Shown here piece by piece: positions 33,813 through 43,134 of a stretch of 62,808 nt of DNA. A model generated the notes under the pieces. It ran no database searches. It saw only the letters and a program-made list of their open reading frames with translations, and was not told the origin of the DNA. Origin of the DNA: Bog-793 sp035625025 (GTDB lineage Bacteria > Actinomycetota > Acidimicrobiia > Acidimicrobiales > Bog-793); NCBI GenBank assembly GCA_035625025.1, contig DASPQJ010000032.1:1-62808 (forward strand), given 5' to 3'. The first letter of the stretch is position 1. Every line of letters starts with the position of its first letter. A program made the translations under genes and the position numbers.

Positions 33813-35042
33813 CTAATTTGAACGCGCCGATCCCGGAAGGAGATGCACACGAACAGGGAGATCTCGGTTGAACTCGGAGCCGTCGCCGAGCTGCCCGAGC
33901 GTGTTTGCACCCCACGACCACAGGGTTCGATCCCGCGTGAGAGCGAAGGTCATGTCTCCCCCGGCAACCACCTGCAGGACACCGGTCAAACCCTTCACTC
34001 GCACCGGGATAGTGCGGTCCGCGGTGCTCCCGTTTCCAAGTTGTCCGTAGTCGCCGCGACCCCAGGCCCACACGGTGCCGTTCCTCAGTAGGGCATAGGC
34101 CGAGCACGATCCCGCGGCGATAGCGACGACATGGATCAGGCCCTCCACGCGGACTGGCGTGGCCTCGTCGAGACGACGAACGCCGTTGCCGAGTTCGCCG
34201 AACTCGTCGTCACCCCACGCCCAAACCGTGCCGTCGCGGCGTAGCGCGTAGCCCGAGTCTCCGCCAGCCGCGATCGCCACGACCCCGGCAAGACCGAGGA
34301 CCTGCTGGGGGACACTCGAGCCCAGGCAGACACTAGGACGATCGGATCGTGACGCACCGCACCGCGCGCCCCCGAGCTGCTTGAGGCTGTCGTCACCCCA
34401 CGCCCAGACGGTTCCGTCGCGGAGCAGCGCGTAGCCGTCCGCCGAGCCTGACCTGACTGAGACAACATCGGTCAAACGCGCGAGCTCTTGTGGAATGGTC
34501 GAGACAGCTCCTTTTGACCCCGTCCCAAGTTGTCCAAAACCGTTGTCTCCCCAAGCCCAGGCCGTTCCGTCGTCCCGGATCGCGTAAGCGCTGAAGGCTC
34601 CGGCAGCAATGTCCTTGATCGCGGTCAGCCTCGGTATGGGTCGAGGAGTCTGCCGGGCCGTGAAACTCTTATCGGCGAGTTCACCCTGGCTGTCGTCACC
34701 CCAGGCCCACACTTTGCCGTCGCTCCGGAGGGCGAACGCGCTGTTCCCACTGCCCGCCATCACGATCACTGCCGAAAGACGCGGGACCTCGACCGGGACT
34801 GGGCGTGACGACCAAGGCCCTGAGTCCCCAATCTGACCTTCCAGGTCGTCGCCCCACGCCCACACGTGGCCGTTGGAAAGGACGGCGTACCCCGTATAGC
34901 CACCCGCGGCGACGCTCACGATCGTGGGGAAGCTTTCGCTCGGGGCGCCGCTGGGTCTTGCTGCGGATTGAGCTCCTAACGCGATGCTGAATCCCGCGAG
35001 AGCCCCAACGACAATGAACTCACGTAGCGCGACGAATCGCAC
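33813..35042 (-). CDS. secreted RCC1-repeat propeller protein
   Basis: 409 residues from a GTG. A signal peptide (F-I-V-V-G-A-L-A-G-F-S-I-A-L-G-A) is followed by seven RCC1-type repeats of about 50 residues, each with the core A-G-x-x-x-x-Y-A-L-x-x-D-G-T-V-W-A-W-G-D and x-G-Q-L-G. Seven blades make one complete propeller filling the whole mature protein. Eukaryotic RCC1 is a nucleotide-exchange factor. Bacterial exported versions, common in actinobacteria and myxobacteria, have unknown partners and are probably binding proteins. The short linker between repeats four and five contains a Cys pair (R-C-G, V-C-L). It is a single-gene unit. Confidence 0.88.
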   Translation of the reverse strand: MRFVALREFIVVGALAGFSIALGAQSAARPSGAPSESFPTIVSVAAGGYTGYAVLSNGHVWAWGDDLEGQIGDSGPWSSRPVPVEVPRLSAVIVMAGSGNSAFALRSDGKVWAWGDDSQGELADKSFTARQTPRPIPRLTAIKDIAAGAFSAYAIRDDGTAWAWGDNGFGQLGTGSKGAVSTIPQELARLTDVVSVRSGSADGYALLRDGTVWAWGDDSLKQLGGARCGASRSDRPSVCLGSSVPQQVLGLAGVVAIAAGGDSGYALRRDGTVWAWGDDEFGELGNGVRRLDEATPVRVEGLIHVVAIAAGSCSAYALLRNGTVWAWGRGDYGQLGNGSTADRTIPVRVKGLTGVLQVVAGGDMTFALTRDRTLWSWGANTLGQLGDGSEFNRDLPVRVHLLPGSARSN

Positions 35043-35128
35043 GCTTCCAGATTAGTTTTCTGAGCCGCGACGGCGCCCCCGAGAAAAGGCTCCTCCACCA
35101 GCGCATTCTCGCCGACGTGAGAGTCGCT

Positions 35129-35518
35129 CTACCTTGTCTTCTTGCCGACCGATCGAGCGGCCGAAGCCCTCGTGGCCACACCCTTTTTGACCGGCGAAGC
35201 CTTCTTGACCGGGGAAGCCTTCTTGACCGGCGAAGCCTTCTTGCCAGCGGCGGCCTTTATGACCGCGTCACTTCGCGAGTTGACCGCGGTTCCCCGCTTA
35301 GCGGGGCTCTTCGTGTCCGTAATCTTCCGAACAGGGGACCCGGCCGGCACCCGTCGCCTGCTGGCCACCACGCTGAGGACGCCCGGTCCGGGGATAAGAC
35401 TCGACTCACCGCCCGTGTCCCACCGCACGGTGATCATGTCACCGCTGATAGCAGTCACAACTCCAGAGCGCGGCGCGCCCTTGGAGGTCACTGCGATCCG
35501 ATCGCCAACGTCTGCCAT
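35129..35518 (-). CDS. DUF1918 protein with lysine-rich (KKASPV)n tail
   Basis: 129 residues from ATG 35518. The first ~58 residues are DUF1918: M-A-D-V-G-D-R-I-A-V, R-S-G-V-V-T-A-I-S-G-D-M-I-T-V-R-W-D-T-G and S-L-I-P-G-P-G. This small SH3-like barrel is found in many actinobacteria and has no assigned function. The rest is Lys/Ala/Ser/Pro-rich, with three exact K-K-A-S-P-V units and a basic end, similar to histone-H1-like tails, so nucleic-acid binding is a reasonable guess. An upstream in-frame start would add 13 residues. The gene is isolated. Confidence 0.78.
   Translation of the reverse strand: MADVGDRIAVTSKGAPRSGVVTAISGDMITVRWDTGGESSLIPGPGVLSVVASRRRVPAGSPVRKITDTKSPAKRGTAVNSRSDAVIKAAAGKKASPVKKASPVKKASPVKKGVATRASAARSVGKKTR
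35187..35240 (-). repeat. three tandem 18-bp repeats encoding KKASPV
   Basis: Three head-to-tail copies of an 18-bp unit (plus-strand ttgaccggcgaagccttc; the middle copy differs by one base). They lie inside the DUF1918 gene and preserve the frame, so copy number can change tail length without breaking the gene. Confidence 0.9.
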
Positions 35519-36012
35519 CTCTCTCTCCTCAACGGGGCGTGCGATCCTCCGTCGCACCCTGCCGAGGCGAACTTAGCCCCTGCCAACGTAGCTGGGGGCG
35601 CCGATCACAACGACGGCCGAGGACGGCCTTTCCATCTTCCGCGTGACGTGGACCGCAGTCGTCGCGGCCTCATGACCCCTCCGTCGGCGCACACCCTTCG
35701 GAGCTTCATCAGGCCGTCACGCCTCGCAGCATGTCGCAAAAAGTCTTAGAGCCGCGGAAAAGACCCTGCCGCAGGGCTTGCGCGCAGCGATCCCATGGCC
35801 GTCACGCCACTTCCCGACAAGGAATCGCCCGCGACGGCTGACCTGCAAGACCTCTGCGCACCGAGCACCGCCAACGGGTGCCGATGCCACCTGTCGACCT
35901 CCGTGCGGAACGTCACGAGCTGGACGCGCCGCGCCATGACCGGCCAGGTTCTGCGGCACCCAGCCGCTCCCCGTAGTCTGGCCCCGAAGGTAGTCAAAGT
36001 CGGGAGACGGAA
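35519..36012. other. 494-bp divergent intergenic region
   Basis: Between the DUF1918 gene (-) and an aldo/keto reductase (+). I find no gene; short open frames have no domain-like content. The region just before 36013 carries gggagacgg as a ribosome-binding site for the reductase. Confidence 0.4.
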
Positions 36013-36996
36013 ATGAAACAGAGGATGTTGGGGCAAGGGCTGCGGGTCTCAGCTCTCGGGCTCGGTTGCATGGGCATGAGCCAGTCCTACGGCCCGGCCG
36101 ACGATGAGGAGTCGATCGCGACGATCCGCCGGGCCCTCGAGCTCGGAGTGACACTTCTCGACACCGCAGACATGTACGGCCCGTTTACGAACGAGCGGCT
36201 CGTCGGACGGGCAATCGCCGGCCGGAAGGACGAGGTCGTGCTCGCCACGAAGTTCGGCAACGAGCGTCGGCCGGACGGCAGCTTCGTCAGCGTCAACGGC
36301 AAGCCCGAGTACGTGCGATGGGCCTGCGACGCCTCTTTGGAGCGCCTTGGCGTCGAGCACATCGACCTGTACTACCAGCATCGCGTCGACACCACCCTCC
36401 CGATCGAAGAAACCTGGGGCGCGATGCATGAATTGGTCCAAGCCGGCAAGGTGAGGTATCTCGGCATCTCCGAGGCGGCGCCCGCGACCGTGCGACGCGC
36501 CCACGCCGTCCATCCGATAGCCGCCTCGCAGAATGAGTATTCGCTCCTCACCCGGTACGTGGAGGAAGAGCTTCTCGACACCTTGCGCGAGCTCGGCATC
36601 GGGCTGGTCGCCTACAGCCCCCTGGCGCGAGGTTTTACCTCTGGGCAGCTCAACGATCCCAGCCAGTTCGGCGAGGATGACTTCCGACGCCACAACCCGC
36701 GTTTCCAGGGGGAGAACTTCACGGCCAACCTGGCGCTCGTCAACAGAATCGCGCCGTTGGCCAAAAAAAAGGGCGTCACCCCCGCCCAGCTCGCGCTCGC
36801 CTGGGTGCTCGCTCAAGGCGACGACGTGGTACCGATTCCAGGGACGAAGCGGCGCGCGTACCTGGAACAGAACGTCAAGGCTGGCGACCTCGAGCTCACG
36901 CCGGAGGATCTCGTAGCCATCGACGCGGCCGTTCCGAGGGGAGCAGCGGTGGGCGACCGGTACGCCGCTGAGCAGATGTCCCGAGTCAACCTCTGA
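36013..36996 (+). CDS. aldo/keto reductase
   Basis: 327 residues, the full length for the AKR11/YajO-like group. The catalytic tetrad is visible: Asp and Tyr in D-T-A-D-M-Y-G (near 50-56), Lys in L-A-T-K-F-G (near 80) and His in Y-Y-Q-H-R-V-D (near 121). The NADPH end is P-I-P-G-T-K-R-R near 275. N-terminus M-K-Q-R-M-L-G-Q-G-L-R-V-S-A-L-G-L-G-C-M-G-M is standard. It reduces aldehydes or ketones, or oxidises sugars such as galactose-type substrates in related dehydrogenases; the true substrate is open. An A8 run at about 36764 within L-A-K-K-K-G is a natural slippage site. Confidence 0.93.
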   Translation: MKQRMLGQGLRVSALGLGCMGMSQSYGPADDEESIATIRRALELGVTLLDTADMYGPFTNERLVGRAIAGRKDEVVLATKFGNERRPDGSFVSVNGKPEYVRWACDASLERLGVEHIDLYYQHRVDTTLPIEETWGAMHELVQAGKVRYLGISEAAPATVRRAHAVHPIAASQNEYSLLTRYVEEELLDTLRELGIGLVAYSPLARGFTSGQLNDPSQFGEDDFRRHNPRFQGENFTANLALVNRIAPLAKKKGVTPAQLALAWVLAQGDDVVPIPGTKRRAYLEQNVKAGDLELTPEDLVAIDAAVPRGAAVGDRYAAEQMSRVNL

Positions 36997-37299
36997 ATTC
37001 GCGATTCGTGGGTGCGCTATCTGGAGGCATCACCAGACATCCAAATGTTCCGCCGAAATGTTACGAAGATAAGGCTCCAGCGCGGCGCCGCGCGGGTCAA
37101 CCCTCGATAGCGGCGTATGCCCCTAGTCGTAATCGGTGTCGCGAAAAACCCTTATAGTGACTTTTCCGGTGCAGGTCCATTTCGTGAGAATATGCCGCCA
37201 ACTTGCCGGCCGAGTCCGGAATTGTCAATTTAGGTTTACGCATAGAGTCCGAAGATTCCCGTGAAAAGCCCGCAAGCTACCACTATCATCTACAGGAGC
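36997..37299 (+). other. AT-richer leader of a LacI gene, with direct repeats
   Basis: No gene seen. Two 10-bp direct repeats, AAATGTTCCG (37043-37052) and AAATGTTACG (37056-37065), are spaced 13 bp apart. Further right is TTGTCA with a TAGAGT hexamer about 15 bp on. These may be regulatory, possibly for the adjacent LacI-type gene, but support is weak. Confidence 0.3.
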
Positions 37300-38430
37300 A
37301 TGACGGGAAGTGATACGCTCGCTGAGACGCCAGGCGAGGCCGCCCTCGCCGCGTCTGAGCCTGCGCGGACCCGACGACCGGCGCGGCAATTTCGAACCCA
37401 CGCCCGTCGGCGGGTCACCCTTGCTCAGATCGCCCACGAGACCGGCTTGTCCACGGCGACGGTTTCCAAGGTCCTGAACGGCAAGCCCGACGTTTCTGCC
37501 CGGACCCGCACCCTCGTCCGACAAGCGCTCTTGACCGCCGGCTACCGCAAGCGGGCGAACGATGACGCGCCGCCGCTCATCGACGTCGTGTTCAACGACT
37601 TCGACAGCCCATGGGCGACCGAGATCATCCGGGGGGCCGCCGCCGCCGCTCAAGCGGAGGGGCTCACGGTCGCGTTCACGGCGCTCTCGGAGGGGGACGA
37701 GCGCCGGGTCTGGTTCGACCACATCACGTCTCGCGGCACCCGGGGGATCATCCTCTTGCTCTCCCAGCTCACGGAGCGTCAGAAGGCAGTGCTCGTTGCC
37801 CGCGGCCTGCCGTTCGTCGTGATCGACCCGACGGCAGAGCCCGGTCCGGAGGTGAGCTCGGTCGGCGCCACAAACTGGTCGGGCGGCCTGGCGGCGACCA
37901 AGCACTTGATCGACCTGGGACACCGGCGGATCGGGATCATCACCGGCCCTCCGGAGCTTCTGTGCAGCCGAGCGCGCCTCGACGGTTACCGCGCCGCCCT
38001 GGAAAGGGCCGGCCTCACCGTTGACGACGAACTCGTAAGGCCGGGCGACTTCCGCGTCAGAGGTGGGTACGAGCAGGCGAAGGCGCTGTTCGGTCTGGAC
38101 GCGCGCCCGACCGCGATCTTCGCGGGGAACGACCTGTCGGCTCTTGGCGTCCTACGTGCCGCGCGCGAAGCCGGTCTCCGTGTCCCCGAGGACCTGAGCG
38201 TCGTCGGATTCGACGACAGCCCGCCCAGCGCGTGGAGCACTCCGTCGCTGACGACAGTGCGCCAACCGCTGACGGAGATGGCTGCGGTGGCCGTGCGCAC
38301 CCTGCTCGAGAGCGCCAACAGCGGCGGGATGCTCAGGCATCGCGTCGAGCTCGCCACCGACCTCGTCGTGCGCGAGAGCACGGCACCACCTGGGGGGATG
38401 ATCCCAGTTCTCGGTAACGATCCTTCCTAG
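37300..38430 (+). CDS. LacI-family transcriptional regulator
   Basis: 376 residues. After a ~40-residue basic extension comes the LacI helix-turn-helix: V-T-L-A-Q-I-A-H-E-T-G-L-S-T-A-T-V-S-K-V with hinge helix V-L-N-G-K-P-D. The periplasmic-binding-like effector domain follows, with I-T-G-P-P-E-L-L-C-S-R-A-R-L-D-G-Y and V-V-G-F-D-D-S-P-P-S-A-W-S. It should bind a sugar and release operator DNA. The chosen start is ATG 37300; aggag sits only 1 bp from it, so the upstream GTG at 37261 is an alternative. Next on the same strand, after 450 bp, is a UgpC/MalK-like ATPase, which may be its target. Confidence 0.9.
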   Translation: MTGSDTLAETPGEAALAASEPARTRRPARQFRTHARRRVTLAQIAHETGLSTATVSKVLNGKPDVSARTRTLVRQALLTAGYRKRANDDAPPLIDVVFNDFDSPWATEIIRGAAAAAQAEGLTVAFTALSEGDERRVWFDHITSRGTRGIILLLSQLTERQKAVLVARGLPFVVIDPTAEPGPEVSSVGATNWSGGLAATKHLIDLGHRRIGIITGPPELLCSRARLDGYRAALERAGLTVDDELVRPGDFRVRGGYEQAKALFGLDARPTAIFAGNDLSALGVLRAAREAGLRVPEDLSVVGFDDSPPSAWSTPSLTTVRQPLTEMAAVAVRTLLESANSGGMLRHRVELATDLVVRESTAPPGGMIPVLGNDPS

Positions 38431-38877
38431 CAACGGAGGAGTTCGTACGTTTCTTCTTGCTTTGCTGTACTTGGGATTCGGATGGAATTACTAGCGTCTT
38501 CTCGTCGGCTCGCACATGAAAGGTATTCCCAAGGCCGCCAACGGCAGGAGCATTCTGCGCAACGACGTTTCATCAGACGCGACGGATGACTCGCACCGTG
38601 CTGCAGGGGCGTTCCTGTTCGGACTTGAGACGCTCAGTGTCGTCCGTGCGACATGCACCTGTCTCGCTTAAATCCGGTGTCTCGGCCCACAGTCGATGCG
38701 AGCCACGTTGGCCAGCGCTTGGCATGCTCGACAGAAGCGACAAGAATTGCGCCAGGTGTGGCGGCAACCGGGACAAGGCAAGCGTTTCGGCGGCCCAGCG
38801 CTCCGCCGAGAAGGTGGAGGGCCGGAAGGCGTGCCAGTCGCTCGGGAAGGACAGTCGATGAGCACCGAGGAGGTTTC
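38431..38877. other. 447-bp intergenic region before the sugar ABC ATPase gene
   Basis: No gene is supported. On the minus strand a C-P-G-C ... C-R-F-C-R-A-C zinc-ribbon-like run appears (about 38700-38790), but it lies in a frame without a proper start and may be chance. A strong gaggaggt site precedes the ATPase start at 38878. Confidence 0.35.
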
Positions 38878-40074
38878 ATGGCAGAGGTGAGCCTGGAGAA
38901 GGTAGGCAAGGTCTACCCCAATGGTTTCCCTGCGGTGACCGATCTGGATTTGGACGTGGCCGAGGGGGAGCTCGTGGTCCTGGTCGGACCGTCTGGCTCC
39001 GGCAAGACGACCGCGTTGAGGATGGTCGCGGGCCTGGAGGACATCACCTCGGGGACCCTGCGCCTGGGGGGCGAAGTGGTGAACGACATGTCCCCCAAGG
39101 ACCGCAACGTGGCCATGGTGTTTCAGAACTACGCCCTCTATCCCCACATGACCGTGGAGGAGAACATCGGCTTCGCCCTGAAGCTCCGCAAGGTCCCCAA
39201 GAAGGAGATCCGGGTCAAAGTCCGCGCCGCCGCTGACCTGTTGGGTCTCATGGAATACCTGAGAAGAAAGCCCGCCCAGCTCTCCGGCGGCCAGCGCCAG
39301 CGCGTGGCCATGGGCCGGGCGATCGTGCGCGAGCCCTCGGTGTTCTTGATGGACGAGCCGCTGTCCAACCTCGACGCCAAGATGCGCGTCCAGATGCGCG
39401 CCGAGATCTCCCGCATCCAACGCCGGGTCGGGGTCGCGACGCTGTACGTCACCCACGACCAGGTGGAGGCGATGACGATGGGCGATCGGGTGGCGGTACT
39501 GCACCTGGGAAAGCTCCAGCAGTGCGGCGCGCCCAAGTCGCTCTACGACCACCCCGACAACCTGTTCGTGGCGGCCTTCATCGGCTCTCCGGCCATGAAC
39601 CTCTACGAGGCCGTCGTCTCCCCCGAGGCCGACGAGGTGCGGCTCGGGGCGCAGTCCCTGGCCCTCTCCGAGCATGTCTTGGCGGCTCATCCGGCGCTGC
39701 GCGGCTACCGGGACCGCAAGGTCGTCGTCGGTGTCCGCCCCGAGGAGCTCGCCGATGCCGCCCTGGGACCACCGCCCGCACCAGGGTCCACGCTGGTTGC
39801 CGACGTGGAGCTGGTGGAGTCGCTCGGCAACGAGTTGCAAGTGCACTTCCTGATCGACGCCACGCGCGCCCGTTCCGAGGACACCGCCGCAGCCAGCGGG
39901 GCCACGGAGCTCGGCGAGGCATCGAAGCTCCAGCCCGGGGGGACGAAGTCCGAAGGGGTGGCGCGGATAGCGCCCCGCTCCGAGCTCAAAGCCGGCTCAC
40001 GTGTCACCTTCACCGTCGACACCGAGCAGCTGCACTTCTTCGACCCCGACAGGGGGTCCGCAATCTGGAACTGA
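38878..40074 (+). CDS. sugar ABC transporter ATP-binding protein (UgpC/MalK/MsmX type)
   Basis: 398 residues. Walker A G-P-S-G-S-G-K-T-T (near 36), Q-loop F-Q-N-Y-A-L-Y-P, signature L-S-G-G-Q-R-Q-R, Walker B F-L-M-D-E-P-L-S-N-L-D, switch T-H-D-Q-V-E-A-M, then the C-terminal OB/TOBE regulatory domain with V-G-V-R-P-E-E. It powers CUT1-family sugar importers. It is encoded alone, without permeases, while the alpha-galactoside operon at 40.9-48.3 kb has permeases and a binding protein but no ATPase. I infer it serves that operon and perhaps others, like shared MsmX/MsiK ATPases. Start ATG 38878 has gaggaggt 5 bp upstream. Confidence 0.93.
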   Translation: MAEVSLEKVGKVYPNGFPAVTDLDLDVAEGELVVLVGPSGSGKTTALRMVAGLEDITSGTLRLGGEVVNDMSPKDRNVAMVFQNYALYPHMTVEENIGFALKLRKVPKKEIRVKVRAAADLLGLMEYLRRKPAQLSGGQRQRVAMGRAIVREPSVFLMDEPLSNLDAKMRVQMRAEISRIQRRVGVATLYVTHDQVEAMTMGDRVAVLHLGKLQQCGAPKSLYDHPDNLFVAAFIGSPAMNLYEAVVSPEADEVRLGAQSLALSEHVLAAHPALRGYRDRKVVVGVRPEELADAALGPPPAPGSTLVADVELVESLGNELQVHFLIDATRARSEDTAAASGATELGEASKLQPGGTKSEGVARIAPRSELKAGSRVTFTVDTEQLHFFDPDRGSAIWN

Positions 40075-40363
40075 CGAAGCGCTAAACGACTGCCGCGCTG
40101 CTGTCGGCGACACCGTTCATCGTGCTCAATCTCCTCTTGCGCCGCCAGTGAGCGCGGGGCTGAGCGGTGTTGCCATACGGTGAGTGGCTCTGCCGGGCCA
40201 AGCGGCCGACAAGCGTCCTTCTCAGCTGGACCGCAAGGTCCCGATCATCACAAGGGCCTGCCGCAAGAAAATGGCGAGAAGTGGAAGTGAAGCGGTACCT
40301 CGACACGACGCTCGGCATCGACGAACGAGCAGGAGACTTGACGACGAGCCCTCGGCGAGGGCG
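40075..40363. other. 289-bp intergenic region
   Basis: It contains no recognisable gene. It may hold the eroded N-terminal part of the transposase remnant that follows, since a degraded basic frame continues into it. Confidence 0.35.
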
Positions 40364-40579
40364 GATGGCGCCTTCAGGTATGGCTCGTGCCGCCATCGCT
40401 CCTTCGTCACGAACGGGACGCGCCTGGAGCGCACACACTTGCCAGTCCGCACGTGGCTGACTGCTGCTTGGCGCCTAACGAACACCAAACCTGGCGAGTT
40501 GTCGGTCAGTTTCGCGCGCGCCTTCGATGTCGAGGGCGAGAGTGCCTGGTATCTCTCGCACAAGCCCGGGCTGCCATGA
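40364..40579 (+). mobile_element. IS1595-family (ISXO2-like) transposase remnant
   Basis: The frame encodes S-C-R-H-R-S-F-V-T-N-G-T, then T-H-L-P-V-R-T-W-L-T-A-A-W-R-L-T-N-T-K-P-G and S-A-W-Y-L-S-H-K-P. This is the region after the zinc ribbon in IS1595 transposases (normally ...SVTxGTxFxxTxLPLRTWF... with a TAWxxLHKLR end). The zinc-ribbon start and the whole DDE catalytic domain are missing, and no terminal inverted repeats or target duplication were found. The element is dead. It sits between the ATPase gene and the GH36 operon. Confidence 0.6.
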
Positions 40580-40895
40580 GCTTCCCCTCATCGAAGCCAG
40601 AAAGGTCACGCCGGTCATCGACCGGCCTACCCGCGCCGCCCGCCCAGTAAGTCCCAACGCAGGTGGCTGCGGCTGTCGATGATCATCCATGCCTCTTGGC
40701 GGCAGGATAGCCGGAGACCAGGCCAGCGACGATCTAGGCGAAGCGGGTCATCGCGGCAAAGTGATCCGACGGCGAATCGCGGAGGACAGGGCTTCCAACT
40801 CGGAGACCATGTCCGGCGGTTCACGGCTCAGGTGGTCGAGCGCGATTACGCCCTTGGTTCTGCTCACCGGCGAAACCGGCACCCTTCGCCGCCAC
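40580..40895. other. 316-bp intergenic region
   Basis: Nothing recognisable. It separates the transposase remnant from the 3' end of the GH36 operon. Open frames on both strands lack domain-like content. Confidence 0.35.
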
Positions 40896-43133
40896 TCAGC
40901 GGGGGCGCAGCTCGACGAGGCAGGCCAAGGGTACGCGCGACAGCTCGACGGTGAGTTCTCCGAGCACGTGACACCAGCGCACAGCCGCGCCGTCAAGTAC
41001 AGGGTAGAGCAGCTCGCTGGCCACGTCCGCGTTGCGCAGGTGCGGCACCGGCAGCACCATCCGCTCCGGGCTCGTCCGTTCGTCGGGCGGCCACCCGCCG
41101 GCGAGATGCCCGCGCCGCCAGGCCAGGACGTACGTCGCCTCCCGGGCGCGCATGCCGAGCGCGAGCCAGGCATCGGTCCAACGCGGCAGGCCGAGCGGCC
41201 AGAACGGCACGGCACGCGAGAGCGCCGGCCGGATCCGTTTGTAGACCTCGAGCGCCGCGGCGACGAGCGCCAGTTGCGACCCGCTCATCTTGTCAAGGTG
41301 GCCGGAAAGGTGGACGCGACCGAGGAGGGCGTTGCAGAGGGCGAAGGTGATCTCGTCGTCGCTCCACTCCGGCTGCGGGTAGGCCCAATTGGCCGCCTGC
41401 TCGGGCGTGATCGCCATCGGCGCGGCGACCGAGATCGGCGCGTAGCGCAGGAAGTCCTGCTGATCGCTCGTCGATTGCAGCTGCAGGCGCGACAGCATGG
41501 CGAAGTCGGCGCGCATAGCTCCCGAGGCGCAGTTCTCGATCACGAGGCCGGGGTACCGGTCGAGGATCGCGTCGAGCCAATCGAGCAACGCCCGGTTGTG
41601 CCCGAGCAGCCCAACTCCCTCGCTCACGCCGCCGGCGTCCGTCCCCGGTCCGACGTCGAGGTTGTAGTCGAGCTTCAGGTAGCCGACCCCGAGGTCGGCG
41701 ACGAGGAAGTCCACCACCCCGTCGAGGTGTCGGCGCGCGGCCGGGTGGCGGAGGTCGAGGTGGTAGCGGCCCTGTTCGATCACGCGTTCGCCGCTGCGTA
41801 CGAAGAACGCCTCCTCGGGAAGCGAGCTCGCCACGGCGCTGCGTGCGCCGACCACCTCGGGCTCGAGCCACAGCCCGGGGACCATGCCGTGGGCGCGGAT
41901 AGCGTCGAGCACCTCGACGATGCCGTTCGGGAAACGGCTGGCCGACGGCCGCCAAGCACCGACGGTCTCCCACCACGACTGCCCGAGCTCCGCGTACCAC
42001 CCGGAGTCGATGCAGAACACCTCAGCCCCGACGCTCGACGCGGCGGAGACAAGAGGCAGTAGGCGGTCCGTGGTCGGCTCGCCCATCAAGGTGTTCATGT
42101 AGTCGTTGAAGATCACGGGGAGGCGCTCGTGCTCGGGATGCGCGCGTCGCGCCACCCGCCGGTACCGCGTCAGCCGTGCGACGGCGCCCTCGAGCCCGTC
42201 TCCGCTCAGGGCGACCGCTGCCGGGACCGTCTCGAACGACTCACCCGGTTCGAGCACGAGGCGCCAGTGGTGTTCGGCGTCGGTCGGGCCGAGCAGCGCG
42301 ACGTAGCCGCGGGGCGCGCGGTCGGCGCGTGCCTGACGGCCCGCGTGTTCGCCGCCGGTCGAGCTGTGTTCGCCGACCTGCCAGTGCCAGGCGCCGTTGT
42401 GCTCGATCTGCCACAGCCAGGCGTGGCCGGTCCGCCGGTTCACCGCCGCGCCCATCGGCAGGAAACCGCCAGAGGACCAGCTGCCCTCGCTCGTTAACCC
42501 GAACATCGCCCGCGAATCGCCCCCGTGCACGCCGCGGTTGAGGTCCGGCAGGGCGTCCCGAAAGAGTCGGTGCTGCCAGCGGCCCTCGCCAAGCCAGTCG
42601 TTCTCCGCCCACCACAGGTCGACCTCGCCGAGCGCCCCCGCCGGACCTTCGATGCCGGACGCGACAAAGGAGGTCACCGATTCGACGCTCACCGTCGTGC
42701 GACCGGCGTTGCTCAGCCTGGTCGTCGCCCGCACCGTCCCACCCCCGGCGAGGACCCGGTACGAGCACTCGGCACGTAACGACGTCTCGGGATCCTCGAG
42801 CAGCACGCGCAGCTCCCACCACGGGCCGTCCTCGCGCTGCTCGTGGTCCAGATAGCGCATCCGGCCGCCAGTCGCCGACTCGACATAGCGCCGGCCCGTG
42901 CGTGCCCGGCCGCTGCCCGTCGTCACGACGTCGAGAAGGGGGAGGCCCGTGGCGACGCCGGTCGGTTCCACCTCGGCCCAGCCGGGTCGACCGCCCGGTG
43001 CTCCGTCGCCCGGCGCGGCGGCGAGACGGGCGAGACGGGCGACACCGTCGGTGCCGATCTCGACTCGCAACTCCAGGGCGCCGTCGTCGAGCGCGATCGC
43101 GCGTGCGGGAGGCACCCTGCGCCGCAGCGTCAT
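40896..43133 (-). CDS. GH36 alpha-galactosidase (operon copy)
   Basis: 745 residues. An N-terminal beta-supersandwich (W-W-A-E-N-D-W-L, R-T-G-H-A-W-L-W-Q-I-E-H-N-G) is followed by the (beta/alpha)8 domain, with V-I-F-N-D-Y-M-N-T-L-M, D-S-G-W-Y and G-L-W-L-E-P-E-V. The nucleophile Asp is in L-K-L-D-Y-N and the acid/base Asp in S-T-S-D-Q-Q-D-F. Retaining GH36 enzymes cleave terminal alpha-galactose from raffinose-type sugars. No signal peptide is present, so it acts on imported sugar in the cytoplasm. It is the last gene of the LacI-led operon; the ATG lies 1 bp after the DUF624 stop (TGA-G-ATG). A second GH36 lies at 49.3 kb. Confidence 0.92.
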   Translation of the reverse strand: MTLRRRVPPARAIALDDGALELRVEIGTDGVARLARLAAAPGDGAPGGRPGWAEVEPTGVATGLPLLDVVTTGSGRARTGRRYVESATGGRMRYLDHEQREDGPWWELRVLLEDPETSLRAECSYRVLAGGGTVRATTRLSNAGRTTVSVESVTSFVASGIEGPAGALGEVDLWWAENDWLGEGRWQHRLFRDALPDLNRGVHGGDSRAMFGLTSEGSWSSGGFLPMGAAVNRRTGHAWLWQIEHNGAWHWQVGEHSSTGGEHAGRQARADRAPRGYVALLGPTDAEHHWRLVLEPGESFETVPAAVALSGDGLEGAVARLTRYRRVARRAHPEHERLPVIFNDYMNTLMGEPTTDRLLPLVSAASSVGAEVFCIDSGWYAELGQSWWETVGAWRPSASRFPNGIVEVLDAIRAHGMVPGLWLEPEVVGARSAVASSLPEEAFFVRSGERVIEQGRYHLDLRHPAARRHLDGVVDFLVADLGVGYLKLDYNLDVGPGTDAGGVSEGVGLLGHNRALLDWLDAILDRYPGLVIENCASGAMRADFAMLSRLQLQSTSDQQDFLRYAPISVAAPMAITPEQAANWAYPQPEWSDDEITFALCNALLGRVHLSGHLDKMSGSQLALVAAALEVYKRIRPALSRAVPFWPLGLPRWTDAWLALGMRAREATYVLAWRRGHLAGGWPPDERTSPERMVLPVPHLRNADVASELLYPVLDGAAVRWCHVLGELTVELSRVPLACLVELRPR

Positions 43134-43134
43134 C

